From Flectonema sp. DT1601 (taxonomy: Eukaryota > Euglenozoa > Diplonemea > Diplonemida > Diplonemidae), in assembly GCA_964019425.1 (NCBI GenBank), contig OZ025818.1, positions 930,001 through 994,000 of the forward strand: a stretch of DNA of 64,000 bases, given 5' to 3'. Shown here one piece after another: positions 42,617 through 54,332 of the stretch (the first letter of the stretch is position 1; each line of letters opens with the position of its first letter). A program made the position numbers and the translations under genes. Under the pieces are notes generated by a model. That model did not search any database, was not told where the DNA came from, and was given only the letters and a program-made list of their open reading frames with translations.

Positions 42617-45182
42617 ATGTCAGACTATCAAGATCCCTCACTAAAACAGCAAGTTGAGAGCCTGAGATCGGTCTTCTCGAAGAATAGTGAAAATGATATT
42701 GAGGAAGCGCTGATGGCGGTATGAGTTGATTTCTTTTTTTTTAATGATAGTTTTTTATTTTCTAAAAACAAACAAACAACCAAACCCAACAACAGACGGA
42801 AGGAAACGAGATAAAAGCAGCCTTACTTCTGCAATCCCGTAAAAAACAAGACAGTATAGGACATCCGAAAATCCTCCTAAAGGAACTCTTCCCAGAGGCA
42901 CAAGATGACGACATTGCTATGGCAATGGAGTATGTGAATTATTATTATTATTTTATTGTAAACCCGTATTGATGTTTTTTTAAAAAAAAAAAACAAAAAA
43001 AAAAAACCCCTTTTCAGGTCTGGATCTGGAGCAGGTGACTTCAGTGATATAATCCGTCAGATCAAAGTATTGTTAATGATGAAAGACGAACAGATGAACG
43101 CTGCATTTGATGCCCAAAACGCTCTTTTTGACGACATGACAACAGTACAAGAAGGACTAGAACAACAAACGGCTCAACTCAGACGGGTATTCGACGCGAA
43201 GTCGACTCAACAAATTGAGTTGGAAGCTAAACTAAAAGCAGTTGAAAAAGAACGTGGAGGTAAGGGTTTGGGTCTGTCATACGGTTCAGCTTCGAAATTA
43301 AAAGCTGGTACTGAGTTTGTTGGATCTGGTAAAGGTGGAGAAGCAGAACAAAGAGTTGAACAGGCTCCTCCTCCACCACCACCTCAGCAGGTATTGAGTG
43401 TTGGTTTTGGAGGTATTGGTGGATGGCATGGGTTAGGAAATAACCAAAGAAGACCTTCTGGTGCATTCACACCTGCCCCACAATTGGATGAAATAAAGAA
43501 AGACGAAAAACCAAAACCACCAGCAGCTCCAAAAGCTGGACCACCACCGCCACCATCAATTGGTAAGGGAGGTCCACCTCCACCACCTGGTCGGGCAAAG
43601 GGTGCCCCTCCACCACCTCCACCACCTGCCCCACCAATGGGCAAGGGTGGAAAGGGTCCTGGTGGTCTTATGAGAGCCAAAGATACCTCTACCTGTAAGG
43701 TATTCTTTTGGGATAAGTTGCATCAGAGGAATTTCGTTGGAACTGTCTGGGAAAAACAAAGCGTGCTTGACACCGAGAAGTCACTCAAGAGAGACACCAA
43801 ACTTGTCGGAGAAATTAAAACAAGATTCGACAAGAAGAAGCAACAAGAACTGGAAAAGAAGCAGCGCAAGAAGCAAGAAGAGCCAAAGAACAGCTTAATG
43901 TCTGCATTAGACACTAACCGTGATCGTAACATGGGTATCACTTTATCATACATGAGAATGTACCCACATGAGATTATGAATCATCTTGATAATCTTGATG
44001 AAGAGAAGTTTAACGTCGATACACTTGAGGGACTTCTTTCAATCATCCCAAGTGATGATGAAAAGAAGGAAGCACTCGCCTACAAAAAGCGATTAGAAAA
44101 GGAGGGCATCACAGAACGCAACAGATACTCAGTCCCAATGAGATGGGTGTTAGAGTGTGTTGAGAGAACTCATGTTGCTGAAAGACTCCAGGTATTGTTG
44201 TAATTATTTTAAAAAAATTTTCATAAAAAAAAACTACAACTCATCCCTCAACACCACTCAACACAGGGATGGCTTCTCCAACAAAGATTCGATGCCAGCA
44301 CTGAACAACTTCAGCAGGAATTAAAGACCCTGAACACTGCAGCAACAGTATGACTATTCTTTAACTTATCACTACTTTATTTAGTTAACAACACAGAAGA
44401 TGAACAAACAAAACAAAAACAGAACATCTGTACTGATGGTGACCTTGCCTACTTCCTGGCTATGTGTTTGACGGTTGGTAACATCCTCAATGACGGAACT
44501 GCTCTCTATGGTGAGGCTATTGGATTCAGAGTTTGGGGAGAGGGAGGTGGGTTTGACAAAATGCATCAACACAAAGACTCCGAAAACAAAAAATCGATGT
44601 TTCAATACGTCGTTAGGATGGTCCAAACTAGCAGACCAAAATGTATTGCAAACTTTATTAAAAACAACCAACACATAATTAGAGAAAGTATGTCCATGAA
44701 CATTAACAACGTCACTACCTGTATCGTTGATATGACACGTGCTCTTCAGGTAATGAAAGGAACACTTGCAGCAACAGCAGGAACTAAATATTACATGAAA
44801 ATGGAACCGTTTCACAAGCAGGCTATTAAGAAGGTAGCCCTTTTGAATGACTTGTATGTTTTCTTTTTATTAAAAATGAATTTTTTTTTTTTTTTTTTTA
44901 AAAATGAAAATGACATTAACTAAATAAACTAAACCAACAGGAGGAAGAAGACTGAAGAAAAGCTTCTGAACCTTCTCATCTACTTCGGAGAGAACGTAAA
45001 TTCAATTACGTTCCCGGAACTATTCCAGCAGCTCACCAGGTATGTTTATCTTCTAAACTGATATTGCTCTTCAATAACTCAAATCTACAATAATTTAAAA
45101 CAGCTTCTTTCAGAAGGCTGACCGTATCAGCCAGGAAACCCAGAAACAACTGGACTTTGAAAAGGGTGTGAAAGGAAAGTAA
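42617..45182 (+). CDS. Formin with CUE-like N-terminal segments, FH1 and FH2 domains
   Basis: Seven exons: 42617-42718, 42796-42929, 43018-44191, 44267-44347, 44423-44853, 44941-45039 and 45104-45182; every join keeps the frame, giving 699 residues. Residues 5-45 (QQVESLRSVFSKNSENDIEEALMA) and 48-80 (ILLKELFPEAQDDDIAMAM) resemble two CUE or UBA-like segments. A short coiled coil lies at about 100-165. The FH1 region (about 190-290) has several runs of five to seven prolines, the usual profilin sites. FH2 follows from VFFWDKL to about 690, with the core signature TVGNILNDGTALYGEAIGF. Formins nucleate and elongate unbranched actin filaments. The usual GTPase-binding/FH3 and DAD regions are not seen. 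A possible ubiquitin link is inferred from the CUE-like segments only. Confidence 0.85.
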
Positions 45183-45553
45183 AAGAGGCTAAGTCGGCTG
45201 TTTTTTTTTTTTTTATTGAAAAAAAAAAAAAAAAAAAAGAAAAAAAAAACTAATTATAGCAAATGATTGGTGGAAAAAAAAAAAAAAAAAAAACTGAATT
45301 AATAAAAAATTAACAACAGTGATGTAGTAAAATCTTTTTTTTAAAAAATATAAAAAGCTAAAAGGAATACAAGGCTTGATTTCGACGCCGGACGCCGTGG
45401 TGCGGAAGACGTCGGCTACTGTCGGCTTCTCTATACTTTTTTTTTTCCCCCTTTTCCTTTTAGTGAATTAGTTTTCATAGAAGGGACTTTTTATTTTTAC
45501 AAAATCCCTTCCCTCCAACAAGAACGAACAATAACAGAGAAAGGGATTGGTTG

Positions 45554-45589
<36 letters not shown>

Positions 45590-45738
45590 ACAGCAACAGG
45601 TAGGGGATAATAAAAGAAAAAAAAAATTGTTTTTTTTTTTGTTTTGTTTTTTAATGTAACAAAACAACGGGCAAAGCGGAGAAATGATTGTTCTTTTTAT
45701 TTTTTTTTTTGTTGTCTTCCCCTCAAGAAGTTTTAATG

Positions 45739-45773
<35 letters not shown>

Positions 45774-45814
45774 CAAGGCACGCAAAGAAAACTATACTAA
45801 TTCAGAAGAAGAAG

Positions 45815-45845
<31 letters not shown>

Positions 45846-46766
45846 CGACAGGTTAAATTCGGAGCTTTTTTGCATGGATGAAACCGTCGTCTCCTCAGGA
45901 AGAGTAAATCTTTGACGCTGATTAACAAAAAGGGTGCATTGTATGGTTGTTTATCCAACTGTACTGCATGCAAAAGAGGAAGATGAAAAATTTGGTATTA
46001 AAAAAAACAAGCAATTTTTTTTTTCTTTTCCTCCTTCCTCACAGGTACTTCTTCATATTTTTTCCCCCCCTTTTTTTTTTTTTTGCCGCTCACAACAGAA
46101 TCTAGAGAAGGAAAAAAAAAAAATACAAAAAAAAAAAAAAAAGAAAAAAAAAAAAGAAACCGAGGACTTTTTGAGCCAAACTTCAGTCTAAAAGTGTCCA
46201 AACTGTTGCAGTGTTGTCAAATAATGTTACGCGCCTGTGCGTGATCATCAAAGTTATAGTGTTTTTTTTTCTTTCTTGACTCCCCCTTTGAAAAAAACGT
46301 AAGGGGGAGGGACAAAAAAGGAAATAATAGTGTTATTGCGACGGTCTGCATTCGTCCTTCAGGGGAAGCGCCCTGTTCCCCTTAAATAAAATCAGCTATC
46401 TCACAGACTCTCTCCTTTAGTCTACTTTATTCTGAGGAGTGTCTTAGTAGGAAGACACGCACCACATCACTCATTATATAGCCACTTCCATTCCTGTTAA
46501 CAAGGCTTCACAGCACAGTCCAAAAAATCAAACTGCATCTATTCTTCAGGTACGTTTTGGTAATGGCAAACTTTATTCGTAGTCACTCCGACATCCTTCT
46601 TTTATACACTGTGGCATTTCGAAACCGGTTTTCTTTTTCTTTCTTTTCTTTCTTTCTTTTTTTTTTTTTTTTTTTTTTTTTTCGTTTTTCACCCCCCTTT
46701 CTTTTTTTTTTTTTTTTTTTGTTTCCTTAAACCTCCGTATCCAAAAAAAAAAAAAAATAAAGGGGG

Positions 46767-46817
<51 letters not shown>

Positions 46818-47022
46818 TTTATTCGTGCGAAAAAAAAAAAAAAAGAAGAAGAAAAATGTTCCCTTCCCCCACCCACTTCTTCGCAGTTTATAAAGAAGCT
46901 GCATTTTTTGAAGAAAGAAATACCGCCCGTCCTACATACAATCCCGCGCCCTGTTAGTTGAGGTGAGTGATTTCATTACGACGAAAACTTATTATTATAT
47001 TTATTAGTCATCGTTTATAACA
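45183..47022 (+). other. Long homopolymer-rich intergenic region
   Basis: About 1.8 kb with many A and T runs, the longest 44 A at 46770-46813. A GC-rich island (CGACGCCGGACGCCGTGGTG) stands out at about 45383. Two perfect short hairpins lie at 46361-46383 and 46439-46458. Lysine and phenylalanine frames here were rejected. Confidence 0.6.
46361..46458 (+). other. Pair of perfect short hairpins
   Basis: AGGGGAA (46361-46367) pairs with TTCCCCT (46376-46382) across an 8-base loop, and GTGTCTT (46439-46445) pairs with AAGACAC (46452-46458) across a 6-base loop. They are 56 bases apart in a less AT-rich patch upstream of the gene at 47023. They could be part of a structured leader or a small RNA, but short inverted repeats also occur by chance. 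Confidence 0.3.
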
Positions 47023-47741
47023 ATGCCGAATGTGCAGGCACTCAATGATCTTGCTGCATCGTATGAAAAGATGTTAAAGGAAGCCGAGGGAGGAGTTGAA
47101 GATGATCAAAGAAAAGTTTTAGACGCGGTTATGAAACTTCATGAACAGAGTAACGATCTGGCAGCGAGAACGTCAAATATTCAGCACATGATGGTCACCA
47201 AACCTGACTTACAAGAACTAAGAGAACGATACTTTCATCTGGTTAATAACACTGAAGTACTTGAGCAGAGAGTTGTTACTGCGGAGGATCAAAATAATCA
47301 ACTTCGATCAGAAAATGAAATTCTACAGCGTGAAAATACTTCTCTTCGTCAACAACTCGAACAATCACAACGACAGCTGCAGGCTGACGCCACACCTCTC
47401 AAGTTGGATATTGCTTTTTGTCAGTTATTGTTGACAAGGTATTCGTGTTTGTTGTTTATATTAGAAACTATTTAAAAAAAAAAAAAAGAATCGGCAAACT
47501 TCACTTTTTACTTACTAACTCACACTTTTATTTTGTTTGTGCGCAACCGGTAGAAAATCCTAATAAAGGAATAGGTAGTTACGCTGACACAATTCTCTTT
47601 CTACCGAACAATGGGTTTGTAGGTACAAAAAAAAAAAATCAAAACAGAGTAAACGAACTTCGAACTGAAGGTCTCTCTCTCGCATCTCAATCTGCTACTG
47701 TTGCTCAACAACTTGATGATCAGCATCAACAGTTAATTTAG
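47023..47741 (+). CDS. Small coiled-coil protein of unknown function
   Basis: Two exons, 47023-47438 and 47648-47741, giving 169 residues. Residues 75-130 form a strong leucine-heptad coiled coil (VLEQRVVTAEDQNNQLRSEN, then LRQQLEQSQRQL), and helical sequence continues through exon 2 (RVNELRTEGLSLASQ). The overall plan, a short N-terminal helix then one coiled coil, is seen in small adaptor and cytoskeletal proteins, but no family is recognised. The intron of 209 bases is longer than most here, and an extra small exon inside it cannot be excluded. Confidence 0.65.
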
Positions 47742-48181
47742 TTATAAAACCTGATCTGAGAAATGCATCAAAATCTTCTCATTTCATAATAAGAGAAGTA
47801 CTCTCTAACACTACAGTGAAGGAGTTTTGGGGTCTGTTTGTTTAGCCATCAGACAGCTACCCCCGTTGAAATGCTTCTGTTTTTTTTTTTTTTTTTTTTA
47901 AATTTCTTTTTGATCCTGTTGTACGTTCCGTTAACTGTTACTGTTTAGAATGTCTTATAGAACATCGCGAACCCAAATCCGTGGGAAGCCTGTAGAGATT
48001 ATTATTATTTACTGTTTGCTGTTGTTGTGTTCCCGTTTTCTTTACAACTTATTTTTTACATCTTTATTACAGAGAGAGACATTCTAATAGAGAAGAAGGG
48101 ATATTTTGTTGGTGGTCTAACCACGCTTAGAATTTTTTTAAAACAAAAAGGTCAGAAAAAAAAAAAGAAGATAAAAAGAGT
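47742..48181 (+). other. Intergenic; probable leader of the helicase gene
   Basis: No gene. One T run lies near 47880. A pyrimidine-rich stretch (CCCGTTTTCTTTACAACTTA, then TTTTTTACATCTTTATTACAG) ends in an acceptor-like AG at 48071-48072, 110 bases before the ATG. Confidence 0.5.
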
Positions 48182-51100
48182 ATGGGAGGAAAAGGGGGAG
48201 GGAAGAAGGGTGGAAAGGGAGGTAAGAAGGGAGGATCAAATGCCCCTCCGGGAATCCCTTGGAATGGACCTCTCCCACCATTCCCAAGCGGAAATAAACT
48301 AATGTTACACCATGGAGATTCTGATCCTGGTTTCGGATATGTTGGAGATTCAATGACAAGAGCTCGTAGAATGGAGTCAACCAAACCATGGATTGGTGTT
48401 CGTGGAAACTGTGGTGTCTCACAAGGAAAAGTCGCATTCGCTTTTCTCAATGAAACCGGAGGTAATATCCGTCTTGGATGGTCAACAATCGACGCGACAA
48501 TTGAATTGGGAATGGACGCAAAGTCTTTTGGATACGGAGGCACTGGTACCGCATCACACAACGGTCAATACACCAAATACGGTACAACCTTTGGACAGAA
48601 TGCAGTAGTTACTGCCTTACTTGATTTAGAACGTCACAGTCTCGGATTCATGGTCGATGATATTAGGCTTCCTAAAGAAGCACACAATATACCCAGAGAG
48701 TTGTGGGGAGAAGCATTCTTTCCTCATGTTCTCGTTAAAGAAGCGACGTTTGAAGTTTACTTTGGACCAAGCCAAGGAACACCACCGATATTTATAACTC
48801 CTCCTAGGTTACCTGACGGTTTTGAATGGCTTTCCGAAGTCGGTAATTTCGCTAACCCCAGAGTACCACAGACAATACCCCAAATAATTGATTCAAAAGA
48901 AGCAGCTGAAGCAACAAAAAAAGCACTCGAATCAATGATGTCGTCGATGGCTAAGAATCAAGCTTGTCATCGACAACAGTTCGAAGAATGGAAACAATGT
49001 ATTGACGACTATACGAAATTTTTTAAACCATTACTAAACGCTGAATATGAAGAAGAAAAACGACAAGTACAAGATCGTACATCAAGGCTAACATTAAAAG
49101 CTTTGCAAAGAGCTGGACTTGGTTGTGGGGATGTCAGAATTGCCTTTATTGATGCTGGTGTAAAACGTGGAGCTGACGTAAACACGATTCTCATAACTGC
49201 ATCACGTGGAGGACTACCACCACTATCAGAGTTAAAGAGTGGACGATCAATAATAATATCTAACAACAATAAGGGAATTAGTTTTACCAATTCAAAGATT
49301 TCAATTAGCGCGGAAATTACGAAGACTGAGGCAGGAAGAATATCAGCAACAACAACATACAGTCATCTTCCTCTTTCACAAGACGGATTATACAGAATTG
49401 ACGCAGGTACTAATGAAGTAAGCTTCGAGAGAATAGCGAATATGTTGGATCGTTTACAAAGAGCTGAACCTGACCATGTTCAGTCGAATGTAAATTATCA
49501 TTTGGGAATATTCAATCCGGGTACAGAAATAGCAAACAGTCTCTTCGCTGATATCGTCAGCAGTAATGCCGCAGCTTACATCACAAATCCAGCAAAACTA
49601 CCTCCTCAGTTAAAGGATTCTCCTGTCAGCATAGCATCAAGAAAAGCTCATCGTCCTGCAGCCCCTTGGAGAATGAAATCAGTAATCAGAGATAACACTC
49701 CTCGACTAAACCCATCGCAGAGACAAGGAGTGGATCAAGTCTTAGTAGAGAATCGAACCTTGACATTTATTCAAGGACCTCCCGGTACTGGTAAAACAAC
49801 GACAGCCATTGAAATCGCAATTGGAATGCTTCAACAGGGGAAGGGTCCTATTTTGGTTACGGCATTTACTAATCAGGGAACGGATAACTTAGCAGCCGGA
49901 CTATACAACAGAGGCGTTGACGTTAAAAGAATAGGATCTTGTCCGATGTCAATGCCGTGGGCTGCGGCAGCTCCATCTGAGAAAGAATTACAAAATACCG
50001 ACGTGATTGCTGCTACTTGCATTGGTTCTGGCATGCCTTCCCTGAACAAACTTAAATTCCCATTCGTCATTATTGACGAGGCTGCTGCAATGATCGAACC
50101 AGCCTGTTTAATTCCAATCTGTAAAGGAGCAGTTCAGTGTGTGATGGTTGGTGACCAGTGTCAGTTACCTGCGGTAGTTCTAAGTGACGGAGCTAAAAAT
50201 AAACTATCAGTTTCAATATTTGAGAGAATGCTCGCTTGTGGTATGGAGATCCATCCATTATCAATCCAATACAGAATGCATGCGTTGATTGCTCACTTTC
50301 CGAGTTGGAGATTTTATGATGGAAGGTTAAAGTCTGGTGTTCCTCTTGCAGAAAGAACTCATAAATATATAAAAACTGGGATCACTTCATCTCTTGGATT
50401 CGTTAACGTTGATGGTGAAAACATGAGATCAGGACGATCATGGTGGAACATGGAAGAACTCCAAGCCATCGTCTCCATGATAAGCGTTTTAATAAATGAA
50501 CACGGCGTCGAAGGTGATCAAATCGGTGTCATCACTCCATACCTTGGACAAGTCCAACAAACCATTCGTTATCTGAGAGAAGCAGGCGGTGAATTCCTCG
50601 CTGTTGATGTCAGTTCAGTTGATTCCTTCCAAGGAAGAGAAAAAGAAATAATTCTATTATCAACAGTAAAGACTGAACCGTCAGGCAGCGTTGAATTCAT
50701 TTCTGACTGGAGACGTGTAAACGTCCAGCTTACGAGAGCTAAAAAGATGTGTGTTGTCGTCGGTAATCTAAAAACACTCTGCTCAAGTAGATTATGGAGA
50801 GACTGGTTTGGGTTTCACGCATCACTTCCAAATGATTCTGTGTCATGGTGTGATTACAGAGATGGTGAGGTCATACCGATGGATCAAAACCCGAAGGCTG
50901 TCGACTTAGTTAGCACTGCTCAAATCGAGTTTGCGAGAACTCCTGAAAATGACATTAAAAAGAAACTTCCACTTCAAGGTAACTACCCAGGAATGGTTGT
51001 AGAAGTGAAGGATATCATCGAAGAGGTTGCTGTCGATAGAAGAAGACGAGCTAAGAAGTCTCAACCTGTAGTGGCTATTGTTGCTGATAAAGAACAAAAG

Positions 51101-51709
51101 GCAATCAAAACAAGTGATGAGTACTTAGCAGAATACCTCCAAAAACGACTCGTTGAGATGGAAAGCGAGATAACTTCTTCGGGAGGTAAAGGTGATTGGA
51201 CTGGCATCATGGCTATCTCAAAGCAGATTGGTCTTTCACTTTACAACACGGAGCGTCGGGTTGATGAAAATGACGGATGTGTTTATTCTAAAGAACAGTT
51301 TGTTGAATGTTACGGTTCTGAAGAAGAATGGAATAAATCAAAGGTTGCTGAAATTAAGAAGAAATCTCACACTTCTGCTCCAAATGAACAACCGACAAAA
51401 CCACCACCTCCGACAACAGCTGCTCCTCCGCCTGCCGCTAAACCACAGGCGGTGGCTGCAAAGGAAACGAAATCCAAGCAGCCGATAGTGTTTGAGGAGG
51501 TTTGTTTTTTCGTTTTTTTTTTTTTTTTTTTTTTCCAGCAAAAAAAAAAAAAAAACGGTTTGAACAAAATAACAATCACAGAAAACAATCATCACTACTG
51601 AGGAAGAAGATGGTTTATTCAGACAACTATCTACCTGTTCGACTATTAATGAGGTATTAAGAATTACTTTATTATTACTTCACACAAAGAAACTTAGATT
51701 AGAAAATAA

Positions 51710-51741
<32 letters not shown>

Positions 51742-52289
51742 AGATTGACGAAATTGAAAAACGACTAACACAAGAAAAGAGAAAGAAAAAAGCTTCAATA
51801 GCAGCTGATCGTGACAAGTTAGAAAGAGAAAGAAGTTTTGTAGAAGAACAAGAAAATGGTGCAGAAGTCAGAGTGGATCCAATGGATGGAGCGAGATACG
51901 CGAAGGTATGAATACAATCTATTCTTAAGTGAATCATTCATTACAATTATCTTCTTAATTTAATAAAACAGGCTGACTTCATAGCTGCTTACGGAGGTAC
52001 AAAGGAATGGGACGCCGCGACAAACGAGGACGTCGAGAAGAGAACCGACCCAGCAGATGGAAGTCTTTACACAAAGAGGCAGTTTATGTTACAATATGGT
52101 GGAGAGAAGGAATGGAATTCAGCGGGTGTGAAGAAAATCACTGCTCAAGAAGAAAAACGTATTGATACTGACGGACTTGCTTACACAAAAGCAGATTTTA
52201 TTGAATGCTATGGCGGCACAGTTGAATGGGATGCGGCCGCTGTACACGAAGAGCTTCCTCAGAGAACTCGAACTCGTCGCAGACGGTAG
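48182..52289 (+). CDS. SPRY-domain plus UPF1-like SF1 helicase with C-terminal YGG/W repeats
   Basis: Four exons, 48182-51499, 51582-51653, 51744-51905 and 51972-52289, all phase 0, giving 1,289 residues. A Gly/Lys-rich N-terminus leads into a SPRY/B30.2-like domain (about 45-215; WIGVRGNCGV, IRLGWS, LGFMVDD). The UPF1-like helicase occupies about 510-890: motif I GPPGTGKTTT near 532, motif II IIDEAAA near 630, motif III VGDQCQLPAV, then QYRMH, VSSVDSFQGREKE and RRVNVQLTRAKK. The C-terminus has a coiled coil and four copies of a 30-residue repeat, D-x-x-DG-x-x-Y-x-K-x-x-F-x-x-x-YGG-x-x-EW-x-x-A. The last three are in exons 3-4, and the first is before a proline-rich linker. ATP-driven RNA or RNA-DNA unwinding is expected from the motifs. 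The SPRY and repeat modules probably mediate binding. Confidence 0.85.
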
Positions 52290-52920
52290 TAAATTAATTA
52301 CACTTTTTATTAAAGAGCAGGTTCTTGTTAAAGTCTACTCGTAAGTTATGGTTGTGTTAATTTTTTAATATAAATATATAAAAGCACACTTCTAGCTGAG
52401 GCTATCTCATCGGCTACCAGGTAATGGTATTCACGTTGCTCCCCCTTCCCTGCTGTTTTAAAAAAAAAAACCTTGTGCGCCGGTTCTTGCTGCCCCTGCT
52501 GTACTCTCTTTTTGCAGTGTTTTTCTTCTTTTTTTAAAAACAAACTCGTTCGTTGATATTGTTTTTTTTTTATATTATTATTCCCCCCTCTTAACTTACT
52601 GGGAGTGCAGTTGCCACAGCAGAAAACTTACTTTTTTAAAAAATAACCGACACACTTGCACACTTTTTTTTTTTTTTTTTTTTTTTGCCCTTTGATATTT
52701 TCGTCTCCAAAAATTGTTTTATTACCTTCCACAGAAAATACCCAAAAGTGTGGCTTTTTTTTTATTACCGCTAACAGCTATTCAGAAAGCGATTGCTTTT
52801 TTTTTTTTTTTTTTTTTTTTTCTCTGTTTTGTCTAGTCCTTTATCAACTTGTTAGTTTTATTCAGCTCACCACACAGGATATTTGAAAAAGGGAAGGGAA
52901 AAAAAAAAAAAAAAAAAAAT
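52290..52920 (+). other. Intergenic; probable leader of the synapsin-like gene
   Basis: T runs of about 21 and 24 bases and no supported gene. A CACACAG acceptor-like site (52871-52877) is followed by a purine-rich stretch and an A run of about 20 bases that ends just before the start codon at 52921. Confidence 0.55.
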
Positions 52921-53946
52921 ATGATGGGCATCTTTGGCAATTCTTCGTCATCTTTAGAAGGGAAGAACTCACCGTTCACAGTTTTAGTAATCCAAGCAGA
53001 TGCTTATGACTGGGGGAAGATATTTGGAAATGAAACTGTTGAGGGAAGAAGTGTAAAGATTGTACAGTCAGGTTGGGAAGAAATCGGAATAGGACCTTGT
53101 GAAAATTACAGCAAAGAAAAGAAAATGAGATGCTGTGTTACCGTTTATGAGGAAACACAACGAAATGAAATGAAAGAGAAGACTGCTACTAAAAGGAACC
53201 CGACGACGATATTTCCTGAACTGGTCTTAATACGGAATGAAGTCTACACCCACAGCACTGATCACAGAAATAAATTATTCGGACTAATGTATTCAGGCGT
53301 TCCATGCGTCAATACCTCCGACAGTATTTTCAGCTTCACTGAACGACCACTAATCATGGCGGAGTTGAACAAATTAAAATTCAAACACGGGGATTCGTTC
53401 CCAGTCATTGACCAGTGTTACGCCCCGAGTGACAAAACATTCATGTATTCATTACCCTTTCCTGCTGTTGTAAAAGTCGGTGCTGCACATGCTGGAATGG
53501 GAAAAATGAAAATAAATGATCATCACGACATGTCTGATTTCCGATCAGTTCTTGCAATGACTAATGGTAAATACTGTTTAATGGAACCATTTGTTAAGGA
53601 TAGTAAATATGATATCAGGATTCAGTGTATTGGTTCAACTATTAGAGCTTTTAAAAGACAGGATATGTCAGGTGAGTGGAAGACAAACACTGGAACGTCT
53701 GTGTGTGAAGAAATCCCAGTCACCGCAGAATTTAAAAAATGGGCTGAACTGGTACAACCACTTTGGGGAGGTCTTGACATCTTCACCATCGACGCGATTC
53801 ATAAGACTGACGGCACTAATGTCATTCTCGAAGTAAACGGGACTTCGTCTGGTCTATTTCCAGATCGTGAGAATGAAGACAACATTTTGATTAAAGAAAT
53901 CGTATTGAAGAGAATTAAAAACATTATAAAACACCCAACACCCTGA
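52921..53946 (+). CDS. Synapsin-like ATP-grasp protein
   Basis: Intronless, 341 residues, roughly the length of the synapsin C domain. The match runs through the whole protein: DAYDWGKIFGN for the first-strand DWxKxF region; LVLIRNEVY, LMYSGVPCVNTSDSIFSF and FPVIDQCYAP for the B subdomain; PFPAVVKVGAAHAGMGKMKI (about 181) for the ATP-grasp lysine and glycine loop; then MEPFVKDSKYDIRIQCIG, GEWKTNTG (about 251), GGLDIFTIDAI and VILEVNGTS (about 304). In animals synapsins tether synaptic vesicles and bind ATP through this domain. An equivalent cellular role here is unknown. The vertebrate A, B and D regions are absent. The ATG follows an A-tract, and the next in-frame ATG is the second codon. 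Confidence 0.85.
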   Translation: MMGIFGNSSSSLEGKNSPFTVLVIQADAYDWGKIFGNETVEGRSVKIVQSGWEEIGIGPCENYSKEKKMRCCVTVYEETQRNEMKEKTATKRNPTTIFPELVLIRNEVYTHSTDHRNKLFGLMYSGVPCVNTSDSIFSFTERPLIMAELNKLKFKHGDSFPVIDQCYAPSDKTFMYSLPFPAVVKVGAAHAGMGKMKINDHHDMSDFRSVLAMTNGKYCLMEPFVKDSKYDIRIQCIGSTIRAFKRQDMSGEWKTNTGTSVCEEIPVTAEFKKWAELVQPLWGGLDIFTIDAIHKTDGTNVILEVNGTSSGLFPDRENEDNILIKEIVLKRIKNIIKHPTP

Positions 53947-54332
53947 TACTGTCATTCCCTAACTTGTTACTTACTTACTAACCACTAGCCTTTATGAATA
54001 GTATTTGTTCTTTACTGCTATTCTAAATTTGTTTGATTTCCATCGTCGGTCGCGTTCTGTGGAATTATTTCCCAATATTTTTTTTTTTTTTTTTTTTCGA
54101 AACTTTTTTTTTTCTAACCTCATTGGGAAGGTTTTGTGTGATCCTTTTTTTTTCAATTATTAAATCCAACCTCAGGACTAGACAGAACAAGACAGTAGGG
54201 ATCTCCTGGTAGCTCCTATACAACTCTATTAAGGTCAACCAGGGTCTTCTAACCAACCCATGAGACCTTTTTTATATATATTCTAAACTACTAAACAGCC
54301 TTCACAGATACAATACCTTATATGAATACGAG
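53947..54332 (+). other. Intergenic, nothing recognised
   Basis: About 390 bases with one T run near 54079. Beyond this point the long homopolymer runs typical of the first 54 kb almost disappear. Confidence 0.5.
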
